DNA of 64,000 bases from Rhodoblastus sp963804045 (GTDB lineage: Bacteria > Pseudomonadota > Alphaproteobacteria > Rhizobiales > Beijerinckiaceae), in the NCBI GenBank assembly GCA_963804045.1, contig CAWDOR010000040.1, forward strand, positions 1 through 64,000, given 5' to 3'. This document shows positions 45,800 through 56,415 of the stretch, one piece after another (position 1 is the first letter of the stretch; every line of letters begins with the position of its first letter). A model generated the notes under the pieces. It was given only the letters and a program-made list of their open reading frames with translations. It did not search any database and had not been told where the DNA came from. A program made the translations under genes and the position numbers.

Positions 45800-46492
45800 T
45801 CAGGCTCCGCGCCGGCCGAAACCGGCGGCGCGATTTTGCGGGGCGCGATAGGAAGCCGGCGGCGTTTCGTCGCGGCGCGGCGGCGCCGTCGCGGCGCGAC
45901 GCGCCGAGTTGATGGCGCCCAACCGGACCGAGAAACCGCTCGCGCCCGCCGGCGCGAGCATTTCCGACGCCAGCCATGGCGATTGGCTCCAGTCCGCCGC
46001 GTCCGGCTCAGGCCAGGCCTCTTCAAACCGCTCGGCGCCGTGAACGCCGCCGCGCAAGAACATGAGGGCCAAGACAAATCCGGCGAGCAGCCCGCCGCCG
46101 ATCGCGCCGACGGTCGCCAAGCCGGCGCCCGCGGGCCGGTGGCCCACGGCGCTCAGCAGCGCGGCCAAGGCCAGCACCATCAGATAGAAGCCGACCGGCG
46201 CGATCAGCGTCCAGCCCGTCCAGTTGAAATCGTGCAGGCGTTTGACATTGGCCGCCACGCCAATCCAGGCCAACAACGCGAAATAGATCGCGCTCAGGCC
46301 GAGCACGGCCGGCGGCATGTCCGCCAGCCAGGAGAAATCGTCGGCGGCGGCCTCAGGGGCGATATAGCGGCGGATCAGCACCATATTCAGGGCGAAATAG
46401 GCCATGAATTGAATCAGGAACAGTTGCGCATAGCGTATGCGGCCAATGCGCCCGCTGAAGGAAAACAACAGCCAGCCGATATTGTCGTCCAT
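45800..46492 (-). CDS. DUF805-family membrane protein
   Basis: 230 residues. The N-terminal part starts WLLFSFSGRIGRIRY, has four hydrophobic segments, and carries the DUF805 signature RLHDFNWTGW (about 84-93). The last ~70 residues are Pro/Ala/Arg-rich and look disordered, an unusual extension. Function of DUF805 is unknown. Confidence 0.85.
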   Translation of the reverse strand: MDDNIGWLLFSFSGRIGRIRYAQLFLIQFMAYFALNMVLIRRYIAPEAAADDFSWLADMPPAVLGLSAIYFALLAWIGVAANVKRLHDFNWTGWTLIAPVGFYLMVLALAALLSAVGHRPAGAGLATVGAIGGGLLAGFVLALMFLRGGVHGAERFEEAWPEPDAADWSQSPWLASEMLAPAGASGFSVRLGAINSARRAATAPPRRDETPPASYRAPQNRAAGFGRRGA

Positions 46493-46811
46493 TGCGCCCC
46501 CCAGCAGCGACCTTCAGGGGCCATTGCTCTGCGCCGCCTCGCGGTCGCGGTCCCGGCCCGGTAACCTTTGAGAGGCTAACGCAAGTGACGTAAGGTCAGT
46601 ATTGATTTTCTTTAACGGCGGATTGTAAACTGAAAGTAAGCTAAACAAAGACTTACCCTGCGCTCCGCCGCCCGAAGCCCGCCGCCCTGGCTTGCGGCGG
46701 TCGGCGGGCGGCGCGGCTGACGATAAGGCGCGCCAGGGCAAATCGACGCGAGATCGCCATTTCGCCGAAGCAAATTCTTCCGCGTTGGCGTCCTAAACCC
46801 CTTAGCCTCGA
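46493..46811. other. Intergenic stretch between DUF805 gene and panC
   Basis: About 319 bp. An A/T-richer island (about 46575-46660) probably holds the promoter of the DUF805 gene on the minus strand. The panC-proximal half is GC-rich with short self-complementary stretches near 46675-46715. I find no gene or RNA that I could support. Confidence 0.45.
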
Positions 46812-47663
46812 TCAGACCGCCATATTGTCGATCAGCCTGGTCTTGCCGAGTTGTGCGGCGACCAGAAGCCGCAGCGGGCCCTCGGCCAGGCTGACCACGG
46901 GGGCCAGGGTTTCGGCGTTGCGGGCCTCGAAATAATCCACAGCGAAACCATTGGTCGCGAGTTTTTGCGCGGCGGCGGCGCAGGCCCGCGCCGGCTCGGC
47001 GCCGTCGCGCAGGGCTTGCGCCGTTTCGCGCAGCAGCCGCGAGACCAGGACGGCCTGCGCCCGCTCCGGCGCCGAGAGATAGACATTGCGCGAGGACAGC
47101 GCCAGTCCCTCGGCTTCGCGCAGGGTCGGAACCCCGTGAATCACCGTGGCTATGTCGAGATCGCCGGCCATGCGGCGGATCACCGCCAATTGCTGGAAAT
47201 CCTTCTCGCCGAAAAAGGCGGCGTCGGCCTGGGCCTGGTTGAGCAATTTGGCGACCACCAGCGCCACCCCGGCGAAATGTTCCGGGCGAAAACTGTCCTC
47301 CAGCCCGGCCAGCGCCGGCCCGCCCGGCACGACCTGGGTGCAAAACCCCTCGGGATAGATTTCGCTCGGCGTCGGAGTGAAACAGGCGTCGGCGCCGATC
47401 GTCGCCAGTTTTTCGACATCGGCCTCGAATGTGCGCGGATAGGCGCCGAAATCCTCATTGGCGGCGAATTGGGTGGGATTGACGAAAATGCTGACGATGG
47501 CGCGCCGGCAGTTTTTCGCGCGCGCCGCCGCGACCAGCGACAGATGGCCGGCGTGCAGCGCGCCCATGGTGGGAATCAACGCGATCCGCTCGCCCTGCCC
47601 CCGCCATTGCGCCACCTGGGCGCGCATTTCGGCGACGGTGCGAAAAATCAGTGGAGGAGTCAT
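46812..47663 (-). CDS. panC: Pantothenate synthetase
   Basis: 283 residues from the ATG at 47663 (a GTG at 47666 is an alternative). It ligates pantoate and beta-alanine using ATP. It shows IPTMGALHAGHLSLV (HxGH), FVNPTQFAANEDF, the FRPEHFAGVALVVAKLLNQ loop, GEKDFQQLAVIRRM and KMS-like SSRNVYLS. The start overlaps the stop of the preceding gene, so the two are coupled. panB is not in this window. Confidence 0.96.
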   Translation of the reverse strand: MTPPLIFRTVAEMRAQVAQWRGQGERIALIPTMGALHAGHLSLVAAARAKNCRRAIVSIFVNPTQFAANEDFGAYPRTFEADVEKLATIGADACFTPTPSEIYPEGFCTQVVPGGPALAGLEDSFRPEHFAGVALVVAKLLNQAQADAAFFGEKDFQQLAVIRRMAGDLDIATVIHGVPTLREAEGLALSSRNVYLSAPERAQAVLVSRLLRETAQALRDGAEPARACAAAAQKLATNGFAVDYFEARNAETLAPVVSLAEGPLRLLVAAQLGKTRLIDNMAV

Positions 47664-48142
47664 CACAGCGACCTGTTGTTCTTGATGGCGCGAAATTTGG
47701 GCGGGGCCTCCGACGGCAGGCCGCCAAGAAGGCGAAGAAAATCGAGATAATCGGAGGGCAGGCCATTGTCCCGCGCCGCCGCGACGATTCGTTCCATGTA
47801 ATCGGCGGGCGCCCGCCCCGGGCTCGCCTCGGGCTGGCCGAAATAGACCAGGGCGCGGATGGCGCCGGCCTTTTCGCGCAACACCGGAAGCGTGGATTTC
47901 GTATAGGCCCCCTGGGCGACGCCCTCATAGCGGTCGAGCGCGGCCAGATCGGCAAAACCGAGCTCCCACAGCACGCCCTGGGCGGTCGAAGCGGGATCGC
48001 GCGCCAGGGTCGCGAAGCCGTCGGGCATCAGCGCCACGCGGAATTTCGGCAGACGGGCGCGTCCAATCCGGCGCGCGCCGGGACAGCGCGTCCGCATCTG
48101 CTCGGCGTCCATATTGGAGCCATAGGCGAAAGTCAGCGGCAT
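47663..48142 (-). CDS. Gamma-glutamylcyclotransferase-fold protein
   Basis: 159 residues. FAYGSNMDAEQMRTRCPGA at the N-terminus is the YGS substrate loop of the GGCT/AIG2 family, and a conserved Glu occurs in DRYEGVAQGAYTK (about 72-84). It may cleave gamma-glutamyl peptides or serve a related cyclotransfer. It overlaps panC by four bases. Confidence 0.85.
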   Translation of the reverse strand: MPLTFAYGSNMDAEQMRTRCPGARRIGRARLPKFRVALMPDGFATLARDPASTAQGVLWELGFADLAALDRYEGVAQGAYTKSTLPVLREKAGAIRALVYFGQPEASPGRAPADYMERIVAAARDNGLPSDYLDFLRLLGGLPSEAPPKFRAIKNNRSL

Positions 48143-48255
48143 CGGCCGGAGTTATCCATATTGATATTTGTATATCGCGATGTGATTATGTTTGCAGCGG
48201 CCCCGGAGCGCGTTCCGCTCTCTGCACGGAAAACAGCCGCATTGGGAGGACACTC

Positions 48256-48624
48256 ATGAAATCCGCACATCGTTCGCTTGGTTTGCTCCTGGGGCTTGCC
48301 GCCGCCGTTTGGACCCATGCCGCCGCCGCCAGCGAGGCCGCTGGGGATTATAGCCGCCCCAACGGCGACAAGGTCAAAGTTTCCGTCAACGGCGGCAAGC
48401 TATACTGCAAAATCGTCGCTGGAAGCCAGCCAGGATTTGAAATGTGCCATGGCATGGCCAGCGCCGGCGGCGCCGTGTGGAAGGGCGCCAATATGAAACA
48501 TCCCTCCATGCCCGGCATGATGACCTTCAACGGCACAGTCACCATTTCCTCCGCCGGCCTGTCGATCAAGGGTTGCGCCATCGGCAAATCCATGTGCGAC
48601 AACGAGAACTGGACTCGCGACTGA
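48256..48624 (+). CDS. DUF2147-like secreted protein
   Basis: 122 residues, signal peptide about 1-25 (ending AAA). The mature part reads AAGDYSRPNGDKVKV..YCKIVAG and FNGTVTISSAGLSIKGCAIGKSMCDNENWTR, close to the DUF2147 pattern ending in G-C-x-x-G-x-x-x-C-x-x-x-x-W-x-R. The role is unknown; it is probably periplasmic. The ATG is preceded by GGGAGGACACTC. Confidence 0.78.
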   Translation: MKSAHRSLGLLLGLAAAVWTHAAAASEAAGDYSRPNGDKVKVSVNGGKLYCKIVAGSQPGFEMCHGMASAGGAVWKGANMKHPSMPGMMTFNGTVTISSAGLSIKGCAIGKSMCDNENWTRD

Positions 48625-48640
48625 TCGGCATTTTCTTAAG

Positions 48641-48663
48641 CGCGCCCGGCGAGACCGGGCGCG
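48641..48663. terminator. Shared hairpin between two convergent genes
   Basis: CGCGCCCGG, a 5-nt loop and CCGGGCGCG form a perfect 9-bp stem in the 41 bp between the DUF2147 gene (ends 48624) and the minus-strand GYF_2 gene (ends 48666). It could terminate both. Confidence 0.6.
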
Positions 48664-48665
48664 TC

Positions 48666-49640
48666 TCAAGCCGCGCCGCGCTCGCTTTGGTCCAGCGCCG
48701 TCGGCGTGACGACGACCTGGCTCATGCCCCAGTTGTAGAGCCAAGCGCCGAAAACGCCAGCCAGAGCCAGCAACAACAGAATAGCGGCGGCAAAGAGCAG
48801 CGCCGCCTTGGCGTTCATGCCGCCGGCCCAAGCCGCGGCGCCCAGAAGGAACAGCACTCCGGCGGGCAGTCCGGCGCCCAGCGCCGCGGCGAAACCGCGC
48901 CAGAGAATATCGCCGGCGCCGCCGATGAATTCGAAGCGATGCGAGCCCTCAATGTTGCGCGCCAGCCAGCGCATCTTGCCGCGCACGGCCCAGGCCCAGC
49001 CGACCACGGTGAAAACACCGAGCACGATCAGGATGTTCCAGCCGAAATAGCTCGCGAAATCGCCCCTGAAATCAATGGCCAGGCCGCCGTCGGCGCTGCG
49101 CGCCGCGTGGAGCGCCCAGCGCAGGATGAAATAGGCCAGCGCGAAGGAGATGGCGTTGCCAACGAGCTGGGCGAGCGCATGGGGGCCCTCTCCGCGAATC
49201 GCGGCCGGACTCACCGCGGCGAGGCCGAGCATCACGAAAAAAATCCAGCTCGACGCCACACTGGCCTCCAGCCGCAGCCGCGCTCCATTGGGCAACGCGA
49301 TGCGGCTGGCCAGCCAGTTGTAATACCAGGGCCCGACCCAGGGCGCGGGCGCGATCAGCGCCAGGCCGACCGCATAGACGAGCCCGCGCCAGATCAGGCC
49401 GAAGGCCGGGACATCGGCGCTGAGCGGCCCTGTTCCCGTCGGGGTGGCGAAAATGGCGGAGCCGCCCAGAATTTCCGCCAGTCCGGGAACCTGTCCGGCG
49501 GGCTTGGGGTCGCCGCCCTCTGGCCAGACCAGACAATCCGGGGCGAGGCGCCCGGCGCGCGCGACGGCGAGCAATTCCTCGAAGGTGACCGGGCCATTCT
49601 GCGCGCCCGAGCGATCCTTGAAATAATAATTCCAGGCCAT
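48666..49640 (-). CDS. GYF_2 (DUF4339) plus DUF898-like membrane protein
   Basis: 324 residues from the ATG at 49640 (a GTG at 49649 is also possible). The first ~55 residues, WNYYFKDRSGAQNGPVTFEELLAVARAGRLAPDCLVWPEG, fit the GYF_2 domain (Y-x-x-x-G..GP..EL..G.i..dtlVw). The remainder has about six helices with segments like WLASRIAL and WLARNIEGSHRFEFIGGAGDILWRG, typical of DUF898/YjgN-like proteins. Function unknown. A Pro/Gly-rich linker joins the two parts. Confidence 0.8.
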   Translation of the reverse strand: MAWNYYFKDRSGAQNGPVTFEELLAVARAGRLAPDCLVWPEGGDPKPAGQVPGLAEILGGSAIFATPTGTGPLSADVPAFGLIWRGLVYAVGLALIAPAPWVGPWYYNWLASRIALPNGARLRLEASVASSWIFFVMLGLAAVSPAAIRGEGPHALAQLVGNAISFALAYFILRWALHAARSADGGLAIDFRGDFASYFGWNILIVLGVFTVVGWAWAVRGKMRWLARNIEGSHRFEFIGGAGDILWRGFAAALGAGLPAGVLFLLGAAAWAGGMNAKAALLFAAAILLLLALAGVFGAWLYNWGMSQVVVTPTALDQSERGAA

Positions 49641-49734
49641 GGAGGTCACCGTGCGAAATAAAATTCTTGAACGAAAACACTTTTTGCGTCGCGATTATGA
49701 AGCGGCGGCGAAAACTTGCAAAGCGCAAAAGACA

Positions 49735-49758
49735 ACGCCGGGGTTTTCGCCCCGGCGT
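49735..49758 (-). terminator. Intrinsic terminator of pccA
   Basis: ACGCCGGGG / CCCCGGCGT form a perfect 9-bp stem with a 6-nt loop. Read on the minus strand, it is followed by TTGTCTTTTG. It lies 38 bases after the pccA stop. Confidence 0.8.
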
Positions 49759-49796
49759 CGACAGATGGTCGATGAAAAAATCCTGGAGCCGAAGAC

Positions 49797-51803
<2,007 letters not shown>

Positions 51804-51986
51804 TGCAGCCCCGGTACGGACGAGGGTTTCCGCTGAAGACACGGAGGATTGGATCGGGGCCTTTTAGGAGAAGCGACGGCGCGCGTCCAGAGCCTTGCGC
51901 CATTAGGCTCATAGCAAATGGATTAGAGGGGACAGGCTCCGACGCGAATGGAGAGCCGGCCGGATGCCTCCGGCCGGCTCGCGAAC

Positions 51987-52346
51987 TCACTTCAAGGTGA
52001 CGAGATAATCGACGACAGCCTTGACGTCCTCGGGCTTTTTCAGGCCGGGGAAGGTCATCTTGTTGCCAGGCACCACCGCCTTGGGGTCGGCGATATAGGC
52101 GCTGAGCTTTTCCTCGGTCCAGTCGAAGCCGGCGGCGGCCATGGCCGGGCTGTAGTTGAAGGCCGGCGCCGTGCCGGCCTTGCGGCCGACCACGCCGAAC
52201 AGCGACGGACCCACGGCGTTCTTGCCGGTTTCGAACTTGTGGCAGGCCTTGCACTGGTTCAACGCGGCCGGCGCGTCGGCGGCGAAAGCCGGCGCGGCGG
52301 CGAAAAGCGCGGCGCCCAGGGCAAAGGGAACAAAAGATTTCGTCAC
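51987..52346 (-). CDS. Class I c-type cytochrome
   Basis: 119 residues if the GTG at 52346 is used, which has GAGGAG seven bases upstream; an ATG at 52361 is an alternative. Signal peptide (to AFA), heme motif CKACH (about 32-36), GPSLFGVVGRKAG, and the axial Met in GNKMTFPG (~95) place it with cytochrome c2-like periplasmic electron carriers. It sits between pccA and the 153-residue gene on the same strand. Confidence 0.9.
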   Translation of the reverse strand: MTKSFVPFALGAALFAAAPAFAADAPAALNQCKACHKFETGKNAVGPSLFGVVGRKAGTAPAFNYSPAMAAAGFDWTEEKLSAYIADPKAVVPGNKMTFPGLKKPEDVKAVVDYLVTLK

Positions 52347-52444
52347 GGAGACACTCCTCATTTCCAGAGCCGCCCCGGCGCGAGCCGAATTGCGGCCAGG
52401 TGACATATTCGCGACTCGCAATAGATGTCCAGTGAGGAAAATTG

Positions 52445-52906
52445 TCACACCCGCGCGGCTTTGGCGGGCGCCGGCGCGATGCGGGCGCGCGCCGCCTCGA
52501 CGAACCAACCGGGGGCGCGGCGGGCTTCGGCGAGAACATTGGCGAGCAGGGCGTGAATGGCCGAGGTTGGCGCGGCGTCGGCCTGCGCGATCAGCCATTC
52601 GGCGCGTTCGTGATCGATCAGTTTCGCCGGACGGGCGCGCCAGACCAGATGATCCGTGAGAATTTCGACGAAAAACGCCGTCCATTCGGGACAGGCCCGA
52701 CCCCTTTGCGTGCGCTCCAGGGCGATCAGGGCCTCCGCCTCGGCGCGTCCCAGAACCTCGTCTTCATAGAGCGCGCGCCGCAATTGCCTGGTCTTGGCGG
52801 GGGTCAGAATTTCGCCCTCGGCCGTCAGCGCACGGATCAACTCATGCCGGCCGCTCGCCGGCTCGAAGCCGTAAAGCGTATATTTGGGCGTTGCGGCGCG
52901 GGACAT
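52445..52906 (-). CDS. Hypothetical protein, likely conserved in alphaproteobacteria
   Basis: 153 residues, soluble, helical and Ala/Arg/Glu-rich: YTLYGFEPASGRHELIRALTAEGEILT, then LERTQRGRACPEWTAFFVEILTDHLVW. Neither a signal nor metal motif is visible. It is upstream of the cytochrome c gene on the same strand, spaced about 100 bp. I do not recognise its function. Confidence 0.65.
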   Translation of the reverse strand: MSRAATPKYTLYGFEPASGRHELIRALTAEGEILTPAKTRQLRRALYEDEVLGRAEAEALIALERTQRGRACPEWTAFFVEILTDHLVWRARPAKLIDHERAEWLIAQADAAPTSAIHALLANVLAEARRAPGWFVEAARARIAPAPAKAARV

Positions 52907-53021
52907 TTCTTCGGCGGCTCCTGAACGAAGCCCAGTTAACGCCTTTGACCTTGCTCGATTTTGAAGAAATCTGGTGAACGGATGGAAAGGTTAACGAGTC
53001 CTGCGCGACGCCGCGGCCGCC

Positions 53022-53525
53022 CTATTCTCCCGCCTGGCCATAGCCGCGGCGGTGGTAGATCAAGCTGGGGCCGGTGGCCGGGTGGCTGGCGGAAAGCACT
53101 TCTCCAATGAAAATGTGGTGGCTGCCGACATCCTTGACCTCGACCAGCCGGCATTCGAAACAGGCCAGCGCGCTTTGCAGCAACGGCGCGCCGCTGGCCC
53201 CCGCCGTCCAGTCCCCATGGGTGAATTTGGCTTCAAAATGCTCGTCGGTGCGCCCCGCGAAAATATCGGAGAGCGCGCGGTCGGCGCTCGCGAGGCTGTT
53301 GACGCTGAACAGGCCGTTTTCGACAAAACGCGCGGCCGAAGGCGCGCTCCGGTTGATGCAGACCAGCAAGGTCGGCGGATTGTCGGTGATCGAAGCCAGA
53401 GCCGTGACCGTCATGCCGGCGCGCCCGGCCTTGCCGTCGGTGGCGACAATATGCACGGGCGAGGCGATCTCGCTCATGGCGTCGCGATAGGTTTTGGCGT
53501 CACAACGGGTCTGGACGTCGGTCAT
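53022..53525 (-). CDS. Flavin reductase family protein
   Basis: 167 residues from the ATG at 53525. It shows YRDAMSEIASPVHIVATDG, GMTVTALASITDNPPTLLVCIN (FMN-binding), FSVNSLA and the final part with HHIFIGEVLS, all typical of the flavin_reduct (HpaC/RutF-like) fold that reduces FMN or FAD by NAD(P)H for a partner monooxygenase. No oxygenase gene is adjacent. Confidence 0.9.
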   Translation of the reverse strand: MTDVQTRCDAKTYRDAMSEIASPVHIVATDGKAGRAGMTVTALASITDNPPTLLVCINRSAPSAARFVENGLFSVNSLASADRALSDIFAGRTDEHFEAKFTHGDWTAGASGAPLLQSALACFECRLVEVKDVGSHHIFIGEVLSASHPATGPSLIYHRRGYGQAGE

Positions 53526-53588
53526 GCGGGCTCCTGAGTTCCGGCGCCCATGTAGCATTTCCGCCGCGCGTCGCGAAAGGGACTGCCT

Positions 53589-54077
53589 TTAATATGGGCG
53601 CCCATCCTTGTGGCGGAAGCGCCATTGGCCGGCCGCGTCCTGTTCCGCCGCGAGATCGTCATTGGGATAGGCGCCGGAATCATCGGCCGGACGGTCGCCG
53701 ATCTCGAGATAAAGCGCCGGATGCGAGCTGCGATTGACCAGGTGATGGGCGACGCCATTGGCCGGGAAGCCGGCGCACATGCCGGGCTCCAGCGGAAATT
53801 CGCCGCGATCGGTGACCAGGGTCGGCCTTCCCTCGAGAATATAGACAAACTCTTCCTGCCTGCTGTGGCGATGCAGCAAGGCCGATTCACCCCCGGGGCG
53901 GAGCCGGGTCAGATTGACGCCGAAATGGCTCAGACCGAAAAAATCGCCCAGCGCGCGTTTGTCCCGGCCGGCCATGCGGCTGGCAAAAGGCTCGGGATAA
54001 TTGGATTTTTTGCCTCGCGGCGGGATTTCGAGCGCGGTCGCCACAATGGGGCCGTCCGTCTTGTCGGCAATCGTCAT
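53589..54077 (-). CDS. Cupin-domain protein
   Basis: 162 residues with a single cupin barrel. Motif 1 is LLHRHSRQEEFVYILEGRPTLVTD (about 68-91, H-x-H..E), and motif 2 is PANGVAHHLVN. The metal ligands His-His-Glu and second-motif His are therefore present. The substrate is unknown; it could bind a sugar or small acid, or be a regulator. It lies just upstream of the flavin reductase gene on the same strand. Confidence 0.85.
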   Translation of the reverse strand: MTIADKTDGPIVATALEIPPRGKKSNYPEPFASRMAGRDKRALGDFFGLSHFGVNLTRLRPGGESALLHRHSRQEEFVYILEGRPTLVTDRGEFPLEPGMCAGFPANGVAHHLVNRSSHPALYLEIGDRPADDSGAYPNDDLAAEQDAAGQWRFRHKDGRPY

Positions 54078-54140
54078 TTCCCCTCCTCATGCCGCAATTC
54101 CAAGGGCGGCGCCTATATTGCGGCGCGACGCCGCGCTTGC

Positions 54141-54178
54141 TAGCGTGTTTTGCTTCGCCTAGCGTGGTTTGCTTGGCG
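54141..54178. repeat. Imperfect 19-bp tandem repeat upstream of livH
   Basis: TAGCGTGTTTTGCTTCGCC (54141-54159) is directly followed by TAGCGTGGTTTGCTTGGCG (54160-54178), about 3 mismatches. It ends 14 bases before the livH ATG, so it may influence transcription or translation of the liv operon. Confidence 0.6.
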
Positions 54179-54192
54179 AATCCGGCGGGACA

Positions 54193-55107
54193 ATGGAAAT
54201 CTTTCTGCAACAGCTGATCAATGGGGTGACGCTCGGCTCGATCTACGGGCTGATCGCCATTGGTTATACGATGGTCTATGGCATTATCGGCATGGTCAAT
54301 TTCGCCCATGGCGACGTGTTCATGCTCTCCGCCTTCATTGCTTTGCTGCTTTTGCTTTTGCTGACGCAAATGTTCGGCATGTCCGTCGCGCCCGCCTTCG
54401 TCGTCGTGCTGTTCGCCTCCATGGCGCTGACGGCGCTGTGGAATTACGCCATAGAGCGGGTCGCCTATCGGCGTTTGCGCGGCTCGTTCCGGCTGGCGCC
54501 GCTGATTTCGGCGATCGGCATGTCCACCTTCCTCGCCAATTTCGTCACCGTCGCGCAGGGGCCGAACAACAAGAGCATTCCGCCGCTATGGGATGAGGTC
54601 ATCAAAATCACCTCGGGCGGCGCCTATGACGTGACGCTGTCCTACAAGCAGATCGCCATTGTCCTGGTCACCGCCGCACTGCTCGCCGGATTCTGGTATG
54701 TGGTGCAGAAGACGCCGCTGGGCCGGGCGCAGCGCGCTTGCGAGCAGGACGCCAAAATGGCCTCGCTGCTCGGCGTCGACGTCAACAAGACCATCGCGCT
54801 CACCTTTGTCATTGGCGCGGCTTTGGCGGCGGTCGCCGGCTGCCTGTTCCTGCTGCAATATGGCGTGGTGAAGTCCTCCGACGGCTTTGTTCCCGGGGTA
54901 AAGGCCTTTACCGCCGCCGTGTTGGGCGGCATTGGCTCGCTGCCCGGCGCCGTGCTCGGCGGTCTCGCCATAGGCCTGATCGAGACGCTCTGGGGGCAAT
55001 ATTTTTCCAGCGACTACAAGGATGTCGCGGCCTTTTCGGTGCTGGCGATCACGCTGATCTTCATGCCCTCGGGTCTGATGGGCCGGCCCGATGTCGAAAA
55101 GGTTTAG
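54193..55107 (+). CDS. livH: Branched-chain amino acid ABC transporter permease LivH
   Basis: 304 residues from the ATG at 54193. Eight or so membrane helices, start MEIFLQQLINGVTLGSIYGLIAIGYTMVYGIIGMVNFAHG, then the EAA-like loop QDAKMASLLGVDVN and GGIGSLPGAVLGGLAIGL. First of livHMGF; livM follows three bases later. Confidence 0.95.
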   Translation: MEIFLQQLINGVTLGSIYGLIAIGYTMVYGIIGMVNFAHGDVFMLSAFIALLLLLLLTQMFGMSVAPAFVVVLFASMALTALWNYAIERVAYRRLRGSFRLAPLISAIGMSTFLANFVTVAQGPNNKSIPPLWDEVIKITSGGAYDVTLSYKQIAIVLVTAALLAGFWYVVQKTPLGRAQRACEQDAKMASLLGVDVNKTIALTFVIGAALAAVAGCLFLLQYGVVKSSDGFVPGVKAFTAAVLGGIGSLPGAVLGGLAIGLIETLWGQYFSSDYKDVAAFSVLAITLIFMPSGLMGRPDVEKV

Positions 55108-55110
55108 GTC

Positions 55111-56415
55111 TTGAACGCCGCCTCTTCCGCCATGGGCAAAGCGTTTCGCGAGGCGCTGCTGGCGACCCTGCTGGTCGCGGGCCTCGGCTTTCCCATCCTC
55201 GCCTATCGCGCCGAGCCGGATTTCAGCAATGTGCTGACCCTGCAAAGCCGCTGGCCGCTTTATTTCGAGTTCTGCGCCGCGGCTTTCGCCCTGCGCTTTG
55301 TGCTTTCGCTCTGGGCCGCACGGCAAAAACCGGCGGAAAGACCGGCGCGGACCTGGCCCAAACTCCCCTGGCTCGGCCCGGCCGCCCTGGCGCTGATGGT
55401 GGTCTATCCCCTGGCGATTCTCGCCTGGCTGGGGCCGCTGGCGGCGCTGAAATGGGTGGACACCTATGGCGTGCAAATTTTGATCTATGTGCTGCTCGGC
55501 TGGGGGCTGAACATCACCGTGGGCCTCGCCGGCCTGCTCGATCTCGGCTACGCCGCCTTTTACGGCGTCGGCGCCTATGCCTATGCCCTGCTCGCGCCGG
55601 CCACCGGCCTGGGCTTCTGGGCGCTGCTGCCGATCTGCGGTCTGCTCGCCGCTTTCTGGGGCTTCTGCATCGGCTTTCCGGTCTTGCGTCTGCGCGGCGA
55701 CTATCTCGCCATTGTGACGCTGGCCTTCGCCGAAATGGTCCATGTGGTCATGGTCAATTGGGATGTGGTCACCCATGGCGAGGCCGGGCTGTTCGGCTTC
55801 GCGCCGCTGAATTTCTTCGGCCTGCCCTTCATTCCCGGACCGCGCGGCTTCGCCGCCCATTTCGGCCTGCCCTTCTCCGGCGTGCAAAAGCTGATCTTCC
55901 TCTATTATCTGGTGCTGGCGCTGGCGCTGCTCGCCAATTTCGTCTCGATCCGGCTGCGCCGCCTGCCCCTGGGCCGCGCCTGGGAGGCGCTGCGCGAGGA
56001 TGAGATCGCCTGCCGGGCGCTCGGCCTGGACACCGCCAACATAAAACTCACCGCCTTTTCGCTGGGGGCTTTTTTCGCCGGCGTCGCCGGCTGCCTGTTT
56101 GCCTTGCGCCAGGGCGTGGTGTCGCCGTCGAGCTTCACCTTCCCCGAAAGCGCGCTGATTCTGGCCATTGTCGTGCTCGGCGGCGGCGGCTCGCAGCTCG
56201 GCGTGGCCATAGCCGCGATTTTCCTGGTCGGCGCCTCGGAAGCGCTGCGCGAGCTGACTTTTCTGAAGAGCATTTTCGGCGAGGGTTTCGATCCCGCCCA
56301 ATATCGCATGCTGCTGGTCGGCCTCGCCATGGTGGCGATGATGAATTTTCGCCCGCGCGGGCTGGTGTCCACCCGACAGCCGACGATCCTGCTGCCCGCG
56401 GAGGCGCTGAAGTGA
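55111..56415 (+). CDS. livM: Branched-chain amino acid ABC transporter permease LivM
   Basis: 434 residues from a TTG at 55111 (an ATG at 55132 is an alternative). It is the larger permease. Core segments are GWGLNITVGLAGLLDLGYAAFYGVGAY, GFCIGFPVLRLRGDYLAIVTLAFAEMV, the EAA-type loop LREDEIACRALGLD, and VLGGGGSQLGVAIAAIFLVGASE. It overlaps livG by four bases. Confidence 0.95.
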   Translation: MNAASSAMGKAFREALLATLLVAGLGFPILAYRAEPDFSNVLTLQSRWPLYFEFCAAAFALRFVLSLWAARQKPAERPARTWPKLPWLGPAALALMVVYPLAILAWLGPLAALKWVDTYGVQILIYVLLGWGLNITVGLAGLLDLGYAAFYGVGAYAYALLAPATGLGFWALLPICGLLAAFWGFCIGFPVLRLRGDYLAIVTLAFAEMVHVVMVNWDVVTHGEAGLFGFAPLNFFGLPFIPGPRGFAAHFGLPFSGVQKLIFLYYLVLALALLANFVSIRLRRLPLGRAWEALREDEIACRALGLDTANIKLTAFSLGAFFAGVAGCLFALRQGVVSPSSFTFPESALILAIVVLGGGGSQLGVAIAAIFLVGASEALRELTFLKSIFGEGFDPAQYRMLLVGLAMVAMMNFRPRGLVSTRQPTILLPAEALK

